Source of the DNA: Pigmentiphaga sp. H8
GTDB lineage: Bacteria; Pseudomonadota; Gammaproteobacteria; Burkholderiales; Burkholderiaceae_B
Length of the DNA: 64,000 bases
Direction of reading: 5' to 3'
Assembly (NCBI RefSeq): GCF_003854895.1
Contig: NZ_CP033966.1
Coordinates: forward strand, 5,456,001-5,520,000
Shown: piece after piece, positions 53,768 to 62,519 of the stretch
Numbering within the stretch: the stretch's first letter is position 1
Layout: each line of letters begins with the position of its first letter
Program-made: the position numbers and the translations under genes
Notes under the pieces: model-generated
The model's database searches: none
Told to the model about the DNA's origin: nothing
The model's input: only the letters and a program-made list of their open reading frames with translations

Positions 53768-53793
53768 CCCGGGAACCAGGAAGGAGCAAGTCC

Positions 53794-54570
53794 ATGAAGG
53801 CCGTTTCCCTGTACGCACCCTATGGCTGGAAGGCGAAGATCGGCCTGATCGTTCCCTCCACCAACACCATCAACGAGCCCGAGTTCTGGCGCATGGCTCC
53901 CGAGGGCGTGGGCGTGTTCACAGCCCGCGCCATGCTGCTGGGCAGCATGACCCGGGAATCCTACGTCGCGATGGCCGAGGCGACCCGCTCGGCCGCCGAC
54001 CAGCTGGCCACCGCCGAGGTCGACATCGTCGCCTACGGCTGCACCTCGGGCTCGTTCATGTGCCCCATGTCCGAGATCGTGGCGGACATCGGCAAGCGGG
54101 CGGGCGCGCCGGCGCTGGCCGCCTCGGGGGCCGTGGTCGCGGCGCTGCGAGCGCTGGGCGTGCGCAACGTGGCCGTGGCCACGCCCTATGTGCAGCTCGT
54201 CAACCGGCGCGAGCGGGAATTCCTGGAGGAATACGGGTTCGGCGTGACGTCGCTGCACGGCCTGGAGCTTGGCGAAACCCAGGAGGAACGCCGCGCCATC
54301 GGCCGGGTTCCGCCCGAGGCCCTGTACCGGCTGGCGCGCCAGGCCGACCGCCCGGAGGCCGACGCAGTGTTCATTTCCTGCACCAACCTGGCGTCGCTGG
54401 GCGTGGTCGCGGCGCTGGAGCGGGATCTGGGCAAGCCGGTCATCACCAGCAACCAGGCGTGCTTCTGGGCATGTCTGCGCCGCCTGGGCCTGAACGACAC
54501 GATCGGGGGCCATGGCAGGCTGCTCGAGACGTGCCTCGCGCCTATCGACGACGCCGCCTTCGAAGTATGA
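53794..54570 (+). CDS. Maleate isomerase / arylmalonate decarboxylase (Asp/Glu racemase superfamily) protein
   Basis: This 258-residue protein has the two opposed cysteines of the superfamily, C83 in YGCTSGSF and C196 in ISCTNLAS, and the substrate loop PSTNTINEPE at 21-30 typical of maleate isomerase and arylmalonate decarboxylase. It could racemise, isomerise or decarboxylate a dicarboxylate. AGGAG lies eight bases before the ATG at 53794; an earlier ATG overlapping the Bug stop is possible. With the cyclase-like protein it suggests a short route from an unusual amino or dicarboxylic acid to a common metabolite. Confidence 0.85.
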   Translation: MKAVSLYAPYGWKAKIGLIVPSTNTINEPEFWRMAPEGVGVFTARAMLLGSMTRESYVAMAEATRSAADQLATAEVDIVAYGCTSGSFMCPMSEIVADIGKRAGAPALAASGAVVAALRALGVRNVAVATPYVQLVNRREREFLEEYGFGVTSLHGLELGETQEERRAIGRVPPEALYRLARQADRPEADAVFISCTNLASLGVVAALERDLGKPVITSNQACFWACLRRLGLNDTIGGHGRLLETCLAPIDDAAFEV

Positions 54571-54607
54571 TCGGCCTCGTCCGAGCTTCGATAACCGCCT
54601 TGCCACC

Positions 54608-55546
54608 TTGGCACGTCCGCTGAACTTCCGCCAACTCGAAGCATTCCGCGCCGTCATGCTGACCGGCAGCATGACGGGCGCCGGCCATGCGATGTCCATT
54701 TCCCAGCCGGCGGTCTCGCGGCTGATCCACGATCTGGAGCACGAGTTGAAGCTGGTGCTGTTCCAGCGCCAGGGCGTGCAGATCATCGCGACCGAAGCGG
54801 CGGTCCGGCTGTACAGCGAAGTGGAGCGGCACTTCACCGGCGCCGACCGGATCCGCGAGGCGGCGCGCGCGATCCGGCTGTCGACGGCGGGCTACCTGCA
54901 CGTGGGAACCATGCCCAATCTCGCCTCGCACTGCCTGCCGGAAGCCATCGGACTACTGCTGCGGGACCATCCCGACATCATCGTCTCCGTCCATCCCGAC
55001 AGCTCGATCAACCTCGTCTCCATGCTGCTCCACGCGCAGCTGGACATCGTGTTCGGCACGATGCCGCCGGATCCGGACGGCCTGGAGCACGACCCCTTTC
55101 CCTCGACCCAGGCAGTCTGCGTCATGCCCGCCGCCCATCCGCTCGCGCGCAAGAAGCGGATCTCGGTCAACGACCTGGACGGCCAGGACTTCGTCGCGCT
55201 GGGCCAGGCCAGCCGCCAGCGCATGCAGCTCAACAACGCGATGCTGACGGCCGGCGTGCGGCCCAACATCCGCGTCGAGACCATGCACTCGTCCTCGGCC
55301 ATCGGCTACGTCAGCCGCGGGATAGGAATCGCGGTCATCGACCCCATCGCCATCATCGGCCATCGCACCCCCAAGGTCGCCATCCGACCCTTCACGCCGG
55401 CCATATCGCTGGATTTCTCGGCCGTCTACCGGCGCAACGTGCCCAGGCCGGATGCCGCGGCCGCGCTGACCCGGGCGCTCAGGCGCGTGGTGGACGACAA
55501 ACTGGGGGAACTGGGCGCCCGGACCCCGCGGACGGGCAAGGATTAA
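54608..55546 (+). CDS. LysR family regulator of the glutamate-cyclase cluster
   Basis: The helix-turn-helix starts LNFRQLEAFRAVMLTGSMTGAGHAMSISQPAVSRLIHDLEHELK, and the effector domain follows the usual LysR order, as in OccR/NocR-type regulators. No ATG stands at the expected place; I chose the TTG at 54608, four codons before this motif. An ATG at 54512 is in frame but would overlap the preceding gene by 59 bases. About 312 residues. Same strand and close spacing suggest it is part of, or controls, the cyclase-Bug-racemase operon. Confidence 0.83.
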   Translation: MARPLNFRQLEAFRAVMLTGSMTGAGHAMSISQPAVSRLIHDLEHELKLVLFQRQGVQIIATEAAVRLYSEVERHFTGADRIREAARAIRLSTAGYLHVGTMPNLASHCLPEAIGLLLRDHPDIIVSVHPDSSINLVSMLLHAQLDIVFGTMPPDPDGLEHDPFPSTQAVCVMPAAHPLARKKRISVNDLDGQDFVALGQASRQRMQLNNAMLTAGVRPNIRVETMHSSSAIGYVSRGIGIAVIDPIAIIGHRTPKVAIRPFTPAISLDFSAVYRRNVPRPDAAAALTRALRRVVDDKLGELGARTPRTGKD

Positions 55547-55584
55547 AATACCGGCCACCCTCCCTAGATAGTCCAGTCCAGATC

Positions 55585-56817
55585 ATGTCCGAAGGCTTCA
55601 CCACCCGCATCCTGCACAGCGACCGCCGCGGCTCGGTCGAGCATGGAGCGCTGCACAAACCCATGCACACCGCCTCCGCCTTCGGCTACGGCGACGCGCA
55701 AACCCTGGTCGACGTGTTCCAGGGCCGCAATCCGGGATACTCGTACGGCCGCCAGGGCAACCCCACCACCGCGGCGCTCGAAGCCAAGCTCACCGAGATG
55801 GAGGACGGCATCGGCACCGTCTCGTTCTCGACCGGCATGGCGGCCATCGCCGCGGTGCTGACCACCCTGCTGCGCGAAGGCGACCACGTGGTCTCCAGCG
55901 GCTTCCTGTTCGGCAATACCAACAGTCTGTTCGCCACGATGAAGGGCCTGGGCGTGGAGGTGGATTTCGTCGACGCCACCGACGCGGCCAACGTCGAGCG
56001 CGCGCTGCGCCCCGACACCCGCCTGGTGTTCGTCGAAACCATCGCCAATCCCCGCACGCAGGTCGCCGCGCTGGCCGAGATCGGCGCGCTGTGCAAGGCC
56101 CGCGGCGTGCTGTACGTGGTCGACAACACCATGACCTCGCCCTACCTGTTCCGTCCCAAGACGGTGCAGGCCGACCTGAGCATCAACTCGCTCACCAAGT
56201 ACATCTGCGGCCACGGCAACGCGCTGGGCGGCGCGATCACCGACACCGGCCTGTTCGACTGGACCGCCTATCCCAACATCAGCCCGTCGTACCGCAGCAC
56301 CAAGCCGGCCATGCAGGGCCTGCAGCAGATCAAGAAGAAGGGCCTGCGCGACATGGGCGCGACCCTGGGTTCCGAGGCTGCGCACCGCATCGCCGCTGGC
56401 GCCGAAACACTAAGCCTGCGCATGGAGCGCGCCTGCGCGACCGCCGCCGCGCTGGCCGCGCAACTGGCCGCCCATCCCAAGGTCAAGCGCGTCTATCACC
56501 CCAGCCTGCCCGACCATCCGCAGCACGAGCGCGCCCGCGCCCTGTTCAAGCGGGGCGGCGCCCTGCTCGCGTTCGAATTGCAGGACGGGCTCGATCCGGT
56601 GCATTTCCAGAACCAGCTGCGCGTGGTCATTTCCGCCACCCACCTGGGCGACAACCGCACGCTGGCCATCCCGGTGGCGCAGACCATCTATTGGGAAATG
56701 GGCCCCGAGCGGCGGCGCGAGATGGACATCGCCGATTCGCTGATACGCGTCTCGGTCGGCATCGAGGACCCCGAGGACCTGCTGGGCGACTTCGCCCAGG
56801 CCTGCGACGCCGTCTAG
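55585..56817 (+). CDS. Cys/Met metabolism PLP enzyme (cystathionine gamma-synthase / sulfhydrylase-like)
   Basis: This 410-residue PLP enzyme has YSYGRQGNPTTAALE for phosphate binding, D180 in VVDNTMTSPYL, and the Schiff-base lysine K205 in SLTKY, all family landmarks, followed by RQGL-like SPSYRSTKPAMQGLQ and SVGIEDPEDLLGD at the end. Reactions of relatives are cystathionine gamma-synthesis, O-succinylhomoserine sulfhydrylation and methionine gamma-lysis; sequence alone does not separate them. It stands alone between a LysR gene and a convergent kinase. Confidence 0.88.
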   Translation: MSEGFTTRILHSDRRGSVEHGALHKPMHTASAFGYGDAQTLVDVFQGRNPGYSYGRQGNPTTAALEAKLTEMEDGIGTVSFSTGMAAIAAVLTTLLREGDHVVSSGFLFGNTNSLFATMKGLGVEVDFVDATDAANVERALRPDTRLVFVETIANPRTQVAALAEIGALCKARGVLYVVDNTMTSPYLFRPKTVQADLSINSLTKYICGHGNALGGAITDTGLFDWTAYPNISPSYRSTKPAMQGLQQIKKKGLRDMGATLGSEAAHRIAAGAETLSLRMERACATAAALAAQLAAHPKVKRVYHPSLPDHPQHERARALFKRGGALLAFELQDGLDPVHFQNQLRVVISATHLGDNRTLAIPVAQTIYWEMGPERRREMDIADSLIRVSVGIEDPEDLLGDFAQACDAV

Positions 56818-56820
56818 GCC

Positions 56821-58473
56821 CTAGCCCGCGTCCTCATTCAGGCCGCGTATCGCCGCGATCAGCGTCGCGGCCCGGTAGGGCTTGGTCACGTGGGCCTGGA
56901 AACCGCTCTCCAGCGCGCGCCGGCGATCGTCCTCGCGCGCCAGGGCGGTGACCGCCACCGCGCGCAGGGCCGTGCCATCCAGGCCCATGCCCTTGCGCAC
57001 CGTCTCGATCAACTGGTAGCCGTCCATGCCCGGCATGCCGATGTCGGCCACCAGCGCGGAATAGAAGCCGGCGCCGCGCCCGGCCAGTTCCTCCAACGCC
57101 GCGTAGGCCGAGGTCACACCCGTGACTTCGGCGCCGTATTCGCGCAGCAGGTGGGTCAGGTACTCGAGCATGTCGGGCTGGTCTTCCACCGCCAGGATGA
57201 GCTGGCCCGCCAGGCTGTCGGCATGCAGCAGGTCCCCCTTCTCGCCCTGGACGTCGCCGGTCTCGGAAGCGACAAGCGGCGACCGGTACACCGGCAGGCT
57301 GACCGTGAAACAGGCGCCTCGGTTCATCCCTTCGCTCTCGGCCCAGACCTCGCCGCCATGCATCTCGACCAGTTGCTTGACGATGGACAGGCCCAGCCCC
57401 AGGCCGCCGTAGCGCCGCGACGTCGAGCCGTCCGCCTGGCGGAAGCGGTCGAACAGATGAGGAAGGAAATCGGGCTCGATGCCCACGCCGCTGTCTGCCA
57501 CCGCGATTTCGAAACGCGTGTCGGTGCGGCGCGCGGCGATGCTGATACGGCCGTTGGGCGGCGTGAACTTGATCGCGTTGGACAGCAGGTTCCACAAGAT
57601 TTGTTGCAATCGCGCGGGGTCGGCCAGCACCAGGCAGACCTCGAAGCTGTGCTGGAACTCCAGCCGTATTCCCTTGCTCTGCATGGACGGCTCGCTCGAT
57701 TGCACGACGCGTGCGACGTGCTCGAAACCGTCCAGCGGTTCCAGGTCGAGCTTGATCTTGCCCAGGAAGATCGCGCTCATGTCCAGCATGTCGGAGATCA
57801 GCGTGGCCTGGGTGCGGGCGCTCTGCAATATGGTCGAGAGCCCCTTGCTCAGTTGCTCGTTGTCCGCCGCACGCTTGAGCAGCAACTGGCTCCAGCCGAT
57901 GATGACGGACAACGGCGTGCGCAGCTCGTGCGACAGCGTGGCCAGGAACTCGTCCTTCATGCGGGTGGCGGTCTCGGCGTCGTGCCGGGCGGCGCGCTCG
58001 GCAGCCAGCAGTTGCTCGCGCTGCGCCTCCATCAGGTAGCGTTCGGTGATGTCGCTGAACAGCACGGCAACGGTGGCCTCGTCGGGCTCGCCCAGGCGGA
58101 AGGCGTAGACGTCGAACCAGCGCCCCAGCGTTTCGGCATGGTGCTCGAAGCGGGCCGGCTGTCCGGTCAGCGCGACGTCGCCGTAGATCTGGTACCAGTG
58201 TTCCTCGTGGTCGGGAGACAGCTCGCGCATGCGCTTGCCCAGCGCGTGGCGCAAGCCGGTATGGGCCTCGAAGGCGGGATTGATCTCGAGGAAGCGATAA
58301 TCGACCGGCTTGCCGCTTTCGAAGAGCATCTGCAGGACGCAGAACCCCTGGTCGATGGATTCGAACAACTGCCGGTAGCGGTCCTCGCTGCGTCGCAAGG
58401 CGTCGGCGGCGGCCTGATCATCCAGGCGTCGCTGGCCCCTGAACCTGTAGGATGCGATATCCCACGGCTGCAT
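56821..58473 (-). CDS. Hybrid histidine kinase: PAS-HK-REC
   Basis: This 550-residue soluble protein has one PAS domain (about 30-145), the phospho-accepting H182 in SHELRTPLSVIIGWSQ, the N box N299 in NLLSNAIKF, DSGVGI and GGLGLGLSIVKQLVEMHGG of the ATPase domain, and a receiver with D477 in VADIGMPGMDG. The ATG at 58473 begins just ahead of the PAS domain; the frame is open further upstream. No output regulator is encoded nearby. It is divergent from a ferredoxin gene. Confidence 0.9.
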   Translation of the reverse strand: MQPWDIASYRFRGQRRLDDQAAADALRRSEDRYRQLFESIDQGFCVLQMLFESGKPVDYRFLEINPAFEAHTGLRHALGKRMRELSPDHEEHWYQIYGDVALTGQPARFEHHAETLGRWFDVYAFRLGEPDEATVAVLFSDITERYLMEAQREQLLAAERAARHDAETATRMKDEFLATLSHELRTPLSVIIGWSQLLLKRAADNEQLSKGLSTILQSARTQATLISDMLDMSAIFLGKIKLDLEPLDGFEHVARVVQSSEPSMQSKGIRLEFQHSFEVCLVLADPARLQQILWNLLSNAIKFTPPNGRISIAARRTDTRFEIAVADSGVGIEPDFLPHLFDRFRQADGSTSRRYGGLGLGLSIVKQLVEMHGGEVWAESEGMNRGACFTVSLPVYRSPLVASETGDVQGEKGDLLHADSLAGQLILAVEDQPDMLEYLTHLLREYGAEVTGVTSAYAALEELAGRGAGFYSALVADIGMPGMDGYQLIETVRKGMGLDGTALRAVAVTALAREDDRRRALESGFQAHVTKPYRAATLIAAIRGLNEDAG

Positions 58474-58645
58474 ACGCGTCGCCGCTCCGCTGGTTGCCCG
58501 TCGATGGCGAAGTGTACCCGCGCCTCCGTGGCCACCTCCGGGAGCATGTGTTTCAAGGCATGACCCTTGTGACCCCCGCGGCCGGGCGGGGGATGCTAGC
58601 ATCCCGCCCATCGGGCCTCGCCCTGCCCCGCCTGACCTGTCCGCC

Positions 58646-58960
58646 GTGAACGCTTCCGCCGATACCTACCCCGTCACTCTCGATCCCCAGCAATGGACCT
58701 TCGCCGCCGGCAAGGACGAGAACCTGTTCCAGGCCGCGCGGCGCGCCGGCATACGGCTGCCCACCATCTGCCGCAACGGCACCTGCCGGACCTGCTTCTC
58801 GCGCATGGAAAGCGGCAGCGTCCGCTACGTGGTCGAGTGGCCGGGCCTGAGCGCGCAGGAAAAACAGGAGGGCTTCATCCTGCCCTGCGTGGCCGTGGCC
58901 ACCGCGCCCATCGTCATGGTCAATCCGCACGCCGAGAAGACCGCCGACGCGGCGGGCTGA
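58646..58960 (+). CDS. 2Fe-2S ferredoxin (plant type)
   Basis: This 104-residue protein has the cluster ligands in ICRNGTCRTC (C-x4-C-x2-C) and a fourth Cys in ILPCVAVA, the plant-type 2Fe-2S pattern. It starts with GTG at 58646. It carries electrons to an oxygenase or similar enzyme. The nearest candidates are the FAD hydroxylase at 59973 (which should not need it) and, farther away, the Rieske oxygenase that lacks a donor. Its own reductase is not seen. Confidence 0.88.
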   Translation: MNASADTYPVTLDPQQWTFAAGKDENLFQAARRAGIRLPTICRNGTCRTCFSRMESGSVRYVVEWPGLSAQEKQEGFILPCVAVATAPIVMVNPHAEKTADAAG

Positions 58961-59861
58961 CGGCGACGCCCGTGTCCATGAACAGCTCGGCCAGGGTCTG
59001 GCGCAGCCAGGCGTGGCCGGGATCCCGGTGGAAGCGCGCGTGCCAGTACTGGTTGACCGCGTAGCGCTCGATCGCGATGGGCGGCGCATGCACCCGCAGG
59101 CCTTCCTGCCGCGCCACGATCTCGCCCAACAGGCTCGGCACCGTGGCGACGAAATCGGTCTGCGCGATGATCGCCGCCAGGCCCAGGTAGCTGGGTAGCC
59201 GCAGCACCACCTGCCGCTCCAGCCCGGCACGACGGATGGCCTGCTCCACGATCAGCTGGCTGGTGGTCGAGGGCGAGACGTCGACGTGGCCCTCGCGGGC
59301 GAAATCGACGCGCGTGAACGTGCGGCGTATGCGCGGATGGCGCGGCCCGGCCACGCACACGAAGTCCTGCTCGAACAGCCGCTGGCGATAGAAGCCGGCA
59401 TCCAGCTGCGGCATGAAACCGATGGACAGGTCCGCCTCGCCGCTTTCCATGCGGCCCGGCGTGTCGGGTCCGATGCGGAAGATCTCGATGCGCACCGCGG
59501 GCGCCGCGTCGCGCAGGCGATTCACGATGCGCGGCAGCAGCACGATGTGGCTGATGTCGGTCATGCACAGCCGGAAGACGCGGTCGGACGCCGCCGGCAG
59601 GAAGACCGGAGGTTCGAGCAGCGCCTGCACCGCGGCCAGCGCGGCGGCCACCCGGCCTTCGAGTTCCAGCGCCCGGGCGGTGGGCTCCATGCCCGTGGTG
59701 GTGCGCACGAACAGCGGGTCGTCGAACAGCTCGCGCAGCTTGGCCAGGAAGAAGCTCATCGTGGACTGGCTCATGCCCATGCGTTCGGCCGCGGCCGAGA
59801 CGCTGCCGGTGCGGCGGATCTCGTCGAATACCCGCAGCAGCTTCGTATCGATATTTTCCAA
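58920..59861 (-). CDS. LysR family regulator, divergent from the 3-hydroxybenzoate hydroxylase-like gene
   Basis: The protein starts ENIDTKLLRVFDEIRRTGSVSAAAERMGMSQSTMSFFLAKLRELFDDPLFVRT, close to NodD/NahR-type LysR regulators. No ATG lies at the proper place; the TTG at 59861 gives 313 residues and is my best estimate. It overlaps the ferredoxin gene end by 41 bases on the opposite strand. It is divergent from the hydroxylase gene and a perfect 15-bp LysR box lies between them. Confidence 0.83.
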   Translation of the reverse strand: MENIDTKLLRVFDEIRRTGSVSAAAERMGMSQSTMSFFLAKLRELFDDPLFVRTTTGMEPTARALELEGRVAAALAAVQALLEPPVFLPAASDRVFRLCMTDISHIVLLPRIVNRLRDAAPAVRIEIFRIGPDTPGRMESGEADLSIGFMPQLDAGFYRQRLFEQDFVCVAGPRHPRIRRTFTRVDFAREGHVDVSPSTTSQLIVEQAIRRAGLERQVVLRLPSYLGLAAIIAQTDFVATVPSLLGEIVARQEGLRVHAPPIAIERYAVNQYWHARFHRDPGHAWLRQTLAELFMDTGVAVSPPRRRSSRRAD

Positions 59862-59878
59862 GTCTTTTGACGAACCGT

Positions 59879-59893
59879 ATCGAATATTTCGAT
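59879..59893. promoter_or_regulatory. LysR-type T-N11-A palindrome
   Basis: ATCGAA-TAT-TTCGAT is a perfect 6-3-6 dyad with T-N11-A spacing. Two further TATCGATA palindromes flank it at 59846-59853 and 59900-59907. The cluster of sites sits between the LysR and hydroxylase genes, as expected for activator plus RNA polymerase binding. Confidence 0.6.
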
Positions 59894-59972
59894 TCAGCCT
59901 ATCGATACCGCTCCATGGAGTCAAGCGCGCCCGCTCACTAACATGGCGCCAGATTTCACCCGAGGAGACATC

Positions 59973-61175
59973 ATGACTACCGGAACCCAAGCAACCGCCA
60001 TCGTGGTGGGCGGCGGCATCGGCGGCCTGGCGGCCGCGCTGGCGCTGGCCCGGGAAGGCGTGGCGGTCGAGCTGCTGGAACAAAGCCCCACCATCGGCGA
60101 GATCGGCGCCGGGATCCAGCTCGGCCCCAACGCCTTCGCCGCGCTGGACGCGCTGGGCGTGGGCGAGGCCGCGCGGCGCCGCGCCGTCTTCACCGAACGC
60201 CTGATCATGATGGACGCGGTCGATGCCACCGAGGTCGGCGGCTTCGACGTGGGCGAGGCGTTCCGCAAGCGCTTCGGCAATCCCTACGCCGTCATTCACC
60301 GCGCCGACATCCACCTGTCCATCCTGGAAGCGGTGCAGGTCCATCCGCTGATCCGCTTCAAGACCTCCACCCGCGTGCAGGCCCTGGAGCTGGGCGACGG
60401 CAAGGCCACGGTGGTGGACGACCAGGGCGGCCGCCACACGGCCGATGCGGTGGTCGGCGCCGACGGCGTGAAATCGGTGATACGCGACACGCTGATCGGC
60501 GACGAGGCCAGGGTAACGGGCCACGTGGTCTACCGCGCCGTGGTGGACGAGGCCGACATGCCCGACGACCTCAAGATCAATGCCCCGGTGGTCTGGGCCG
60601 GCCCCAACTGCCACCTCGTCCACTATCCGCTGCGCAACGGGCACCAGTACAACCTGGTGGTCACCTTCCACAGCCGCGAACCCGAGGTCTGGGGCGTGCG
60701 CGAGGGCAGCAAGGAAGAAGTGCTGTCCTACTTCGAGGGCATCCACCCCCGCCCGCACCAGATGCTGCACCGTCCCACGTCCTGGAAGCGCTGGGCCACC
60801 GCCGACCGCGACCCCCAGCCGCGCTGGGGCCAGGGCCGCGCCACCGTGCTGGGCGACGCCGCCCACCCGATGACCCAGTACCTGGCGCAGGGCGCCTGCA
60901 TGGCGCTGGAAGACGCCGCCACGCTGGGCGCGGCGGTACGCCACGCCCGGGGCGACCTGGAAGCCGCGTTCCGGCTGTACGAGAACTCGCGCATCACCCG
61001 CACGGCGCGCGTGGTGCTGTCCACCCGGGCCATGGGCACGCTCTACCACGCCAAGGGCGTCGAGCGCCTGGTGCGCAATTCGCTGTGGGTGGGCCGCACG
61101 CAGGAACAGTATTACGACGCGATGCAGTGGCTGTACGGCTGGCGCGTGGCGACCTGCCTGAATCCGGTGGTGTAA
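59973..61175 (+). CDS. FAD-dependent 3-hydroxybenzoate 6-hydroxylase-like monooxygenase
   Basis: This 400-residue class A flavoprotein hydroxylase has AIVVGGGIGGLAAALALAREG (GxGxxG at 13-18), the DG fingerprint DAVVGADGVKSVIRD and the FAD ribityl motif VLGDAAHPMTQYLAQGACMALEDA. The C-terminal YYDAMQWLYGW is typical of 3-hydroxybenzoate 6-hydroxylases, which make gentisate with NADH and O2. GAGGAGA lies just before the ATG. No gentisate dioxygenase is encoded nearby, so the rest of the route must be elsewhere. Confidence 0.87.
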   Translation: MTTGTQATAIVVGGGIGGLAAALALAREGVAVELLEQSPTIGEIGAGIQLGPNAFAALDALGVGEAARRRAVFTERLIMMDAVDATEVGGFDVGEAFRKRFGNPYAVIHRADIHLSILEAVQVHPLIRFKTSTRVQALELGDGKATVVDDQGGRHTADAVVGADGVKSVIRDTLIGDEARVTGHVVYRAVVDEADMPDDLKINAPVVWAGPNCHLVHYPLRNGHQYNLVVTFHSREPEVWGVREGSKEEVLSYFEGIHPRPHQMLHRPTSWKRWATADRDPQPRWGQGRATVLGDAAHPMTQYLAQGACMALEDAATLGAAVRHARGDLEAAFRLYENSRITRTARVVLSTRAMGTLYHAKGVERLVRNSLWVGRTQEQYYDAMQWLYGWRVATCLNPVV

Positions 61176-61193
61176 CCGATCGGCGGCCGATTA

Positions 61194-61222
61194 ATTAAAT
61201 AATACTAATTCGCGTTATCATT
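61194..61222. promoter_or_regulatory. AT-rich element resembling a Fur box
   Basis: AATAAT-ACTAAT at 61198-61209 matches ten of twelve positions of the left part of the Fur consensus, and TTATCATT follows at 61215-61222. It lies about 60 bases before a PepSY membrane protein gene. The right half fits poorly, so this is only suggestive. Confidence 0.35.
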
Positions 61223-61280
61223 CCCGGAATTTTCAACCTTCCGGGAATCGCGGCCTCTCCAAAGGCGCGACCTTAGCCTC

Positions 61281-62519
61281 ATGTTGCGCAAATTCGGAGT
61301 CCTGCTACACCGCTGGTTGGGCCTGGGCGTCGCCGCCTTCCTGTTCATCGCCGGCCTGACCGGCGCCTTCATTTCGTGGGACCACGAGCTCGACGCCTGG
61401 CTGAACCCGCAGTTGTTCGAGCCCGCCACGCAGGGCGAGCCGCTGCCGGTCGAGACCCTGATCGCCCGGCTGGAAGCCGAGGACCCGCGCCTGATGGTCA
61501 CCTTCAGCCCGCTGGAGGTCGAACCCGGCCATGCCCTGCTGGTCTCGGTCACCGGCCGCATCGACCCGGCCACCGGCAAGGCCTTCCCGCTGGACTTCAA
61601 CCAGGTCGCGCTCGATCCGGTCACCGGCGACGTCCAGGGCCGGCGCGAGTGGGGCGCTATTTCGCTCAGCCGCGAGAACCTGCTGCCTTTCCTGTACAAG
61701 CTGCACTACACCATGCACCTGCCCGACGTGAAGGGCGTGGAGCTGGGCATGTGGTTCATGGGGCTGGTCAGCATCGCCTGGTTCCTGGACTGCTTCGTCG
61801 CGCTCTACCTGTCCTTCCCCTCGTGGCGCGCCTGGCGCAAGTCGTTCGCGTTCCGGGTCGGCAAGGGCGGCTACGCGCTCAATTTCGACGTGCATCGCTC
61901 CGGCGGCGTCTGGCTGTGGGCGCTGCTGCTCCTGCTGGCGGTGACCTCGATCTCGCTCAACCTCGGCAACGAGGTCGTGCGCCCGGTGGTCAACCAGATC
62001 TCGCCGCTGACGCCCACGCCGTTCGAGACGCGCCCCTTGCGCCCGCTGGACCAGCCCATCATGCCGACGCTGACCCGGACGCGGATCGTCGAACTGGGCA
62101 GGGCCGAGGCCGAGCGCCTGGGCATCGCCGAACCGGCCGGCGCCGTGTTCTACGGCGCGTTGCAGGGCATCTATGGCGTGGGCTTCTACGAACCCGGCAA
62201 CGACCACGGCGACGGCGGGCTCGGCAACAGCTGGCTGTATTTCGACGAAAAGAACGGCGCACTGCTGGGCAAGCACATTCCCGGCACCGGCAGCGCGGGC
62301 GACGTCTTCATGCAGGCCCAGTTCCCGCTGCATTCCGGCCGCATCCTGGGCATTCCGGGCCGCATCTTCGTTTCCCTGCTGGGACTGTCGGTGGCCATCC
62401 TGAGCGTGACGGGCGTCGTGATCTGGGCGAAGAAGCGCAAGGGCCGGATGGCCTCGGCCAGGGCGGCGCGGGCCCGCATGCAGCCCGCCGCGGCTACGAG
62501 TTCGCCTGGCCTGTCTTGA
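61281..62519 (+). CDS. PepSY-associated TM (PiuB-like) membrane protein
   Basis: This 412-residue protein has membrane helices at about 13-33, 150-172, 205-226 and 363-385 with a large periplasmic part, and His residues beside the helices (LLHRWLGLG, KLHYTMHLP, NFDVHRSGG). This is the PepSY_TM architecture found with siderophore receptors, where it is thought to reduce ferric siderophores or move electrons across the membrane. No TonB-dependent receptor lies in view. The AT-rich element upstream may be a Fur site. Confidence 0.87.
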   Translation: MLRKFGVLLHRWLGLGVAAFLFIAGLTGAFISWDHELDAWLNPQLFEPATQGEPLPVETLIARLEAEDPRLMVTFSPLEVEPGHALLVSVTGRIDPATGKAFPLDFNQVALDPVTGDVQGRREWGAISLSRENLLPFLYKLHYTMHLPDVKGVELGMWFMGLVSIAWFLDCFVALYLSFPSWRAWRKSFAFRVGKGGYALNFDVHRSGGVWLWALLLLLAVTSISLNLGNEVVRPVVNQISPLTPTPFETRPLRPLDQPIMPTLTRTRIVELGRAEAERLGIAEPAGAVFYGALQGIYGVGFYEPGNDHGDGGLGNSWLYFDEKNGALLGKHIPGTGSAGDVFMQAQFPLHSGRILGIPGRIFVSLLGLSVAILSVTGVVIWAKKRKGRMASARAARARMQPAAATSSPGLS

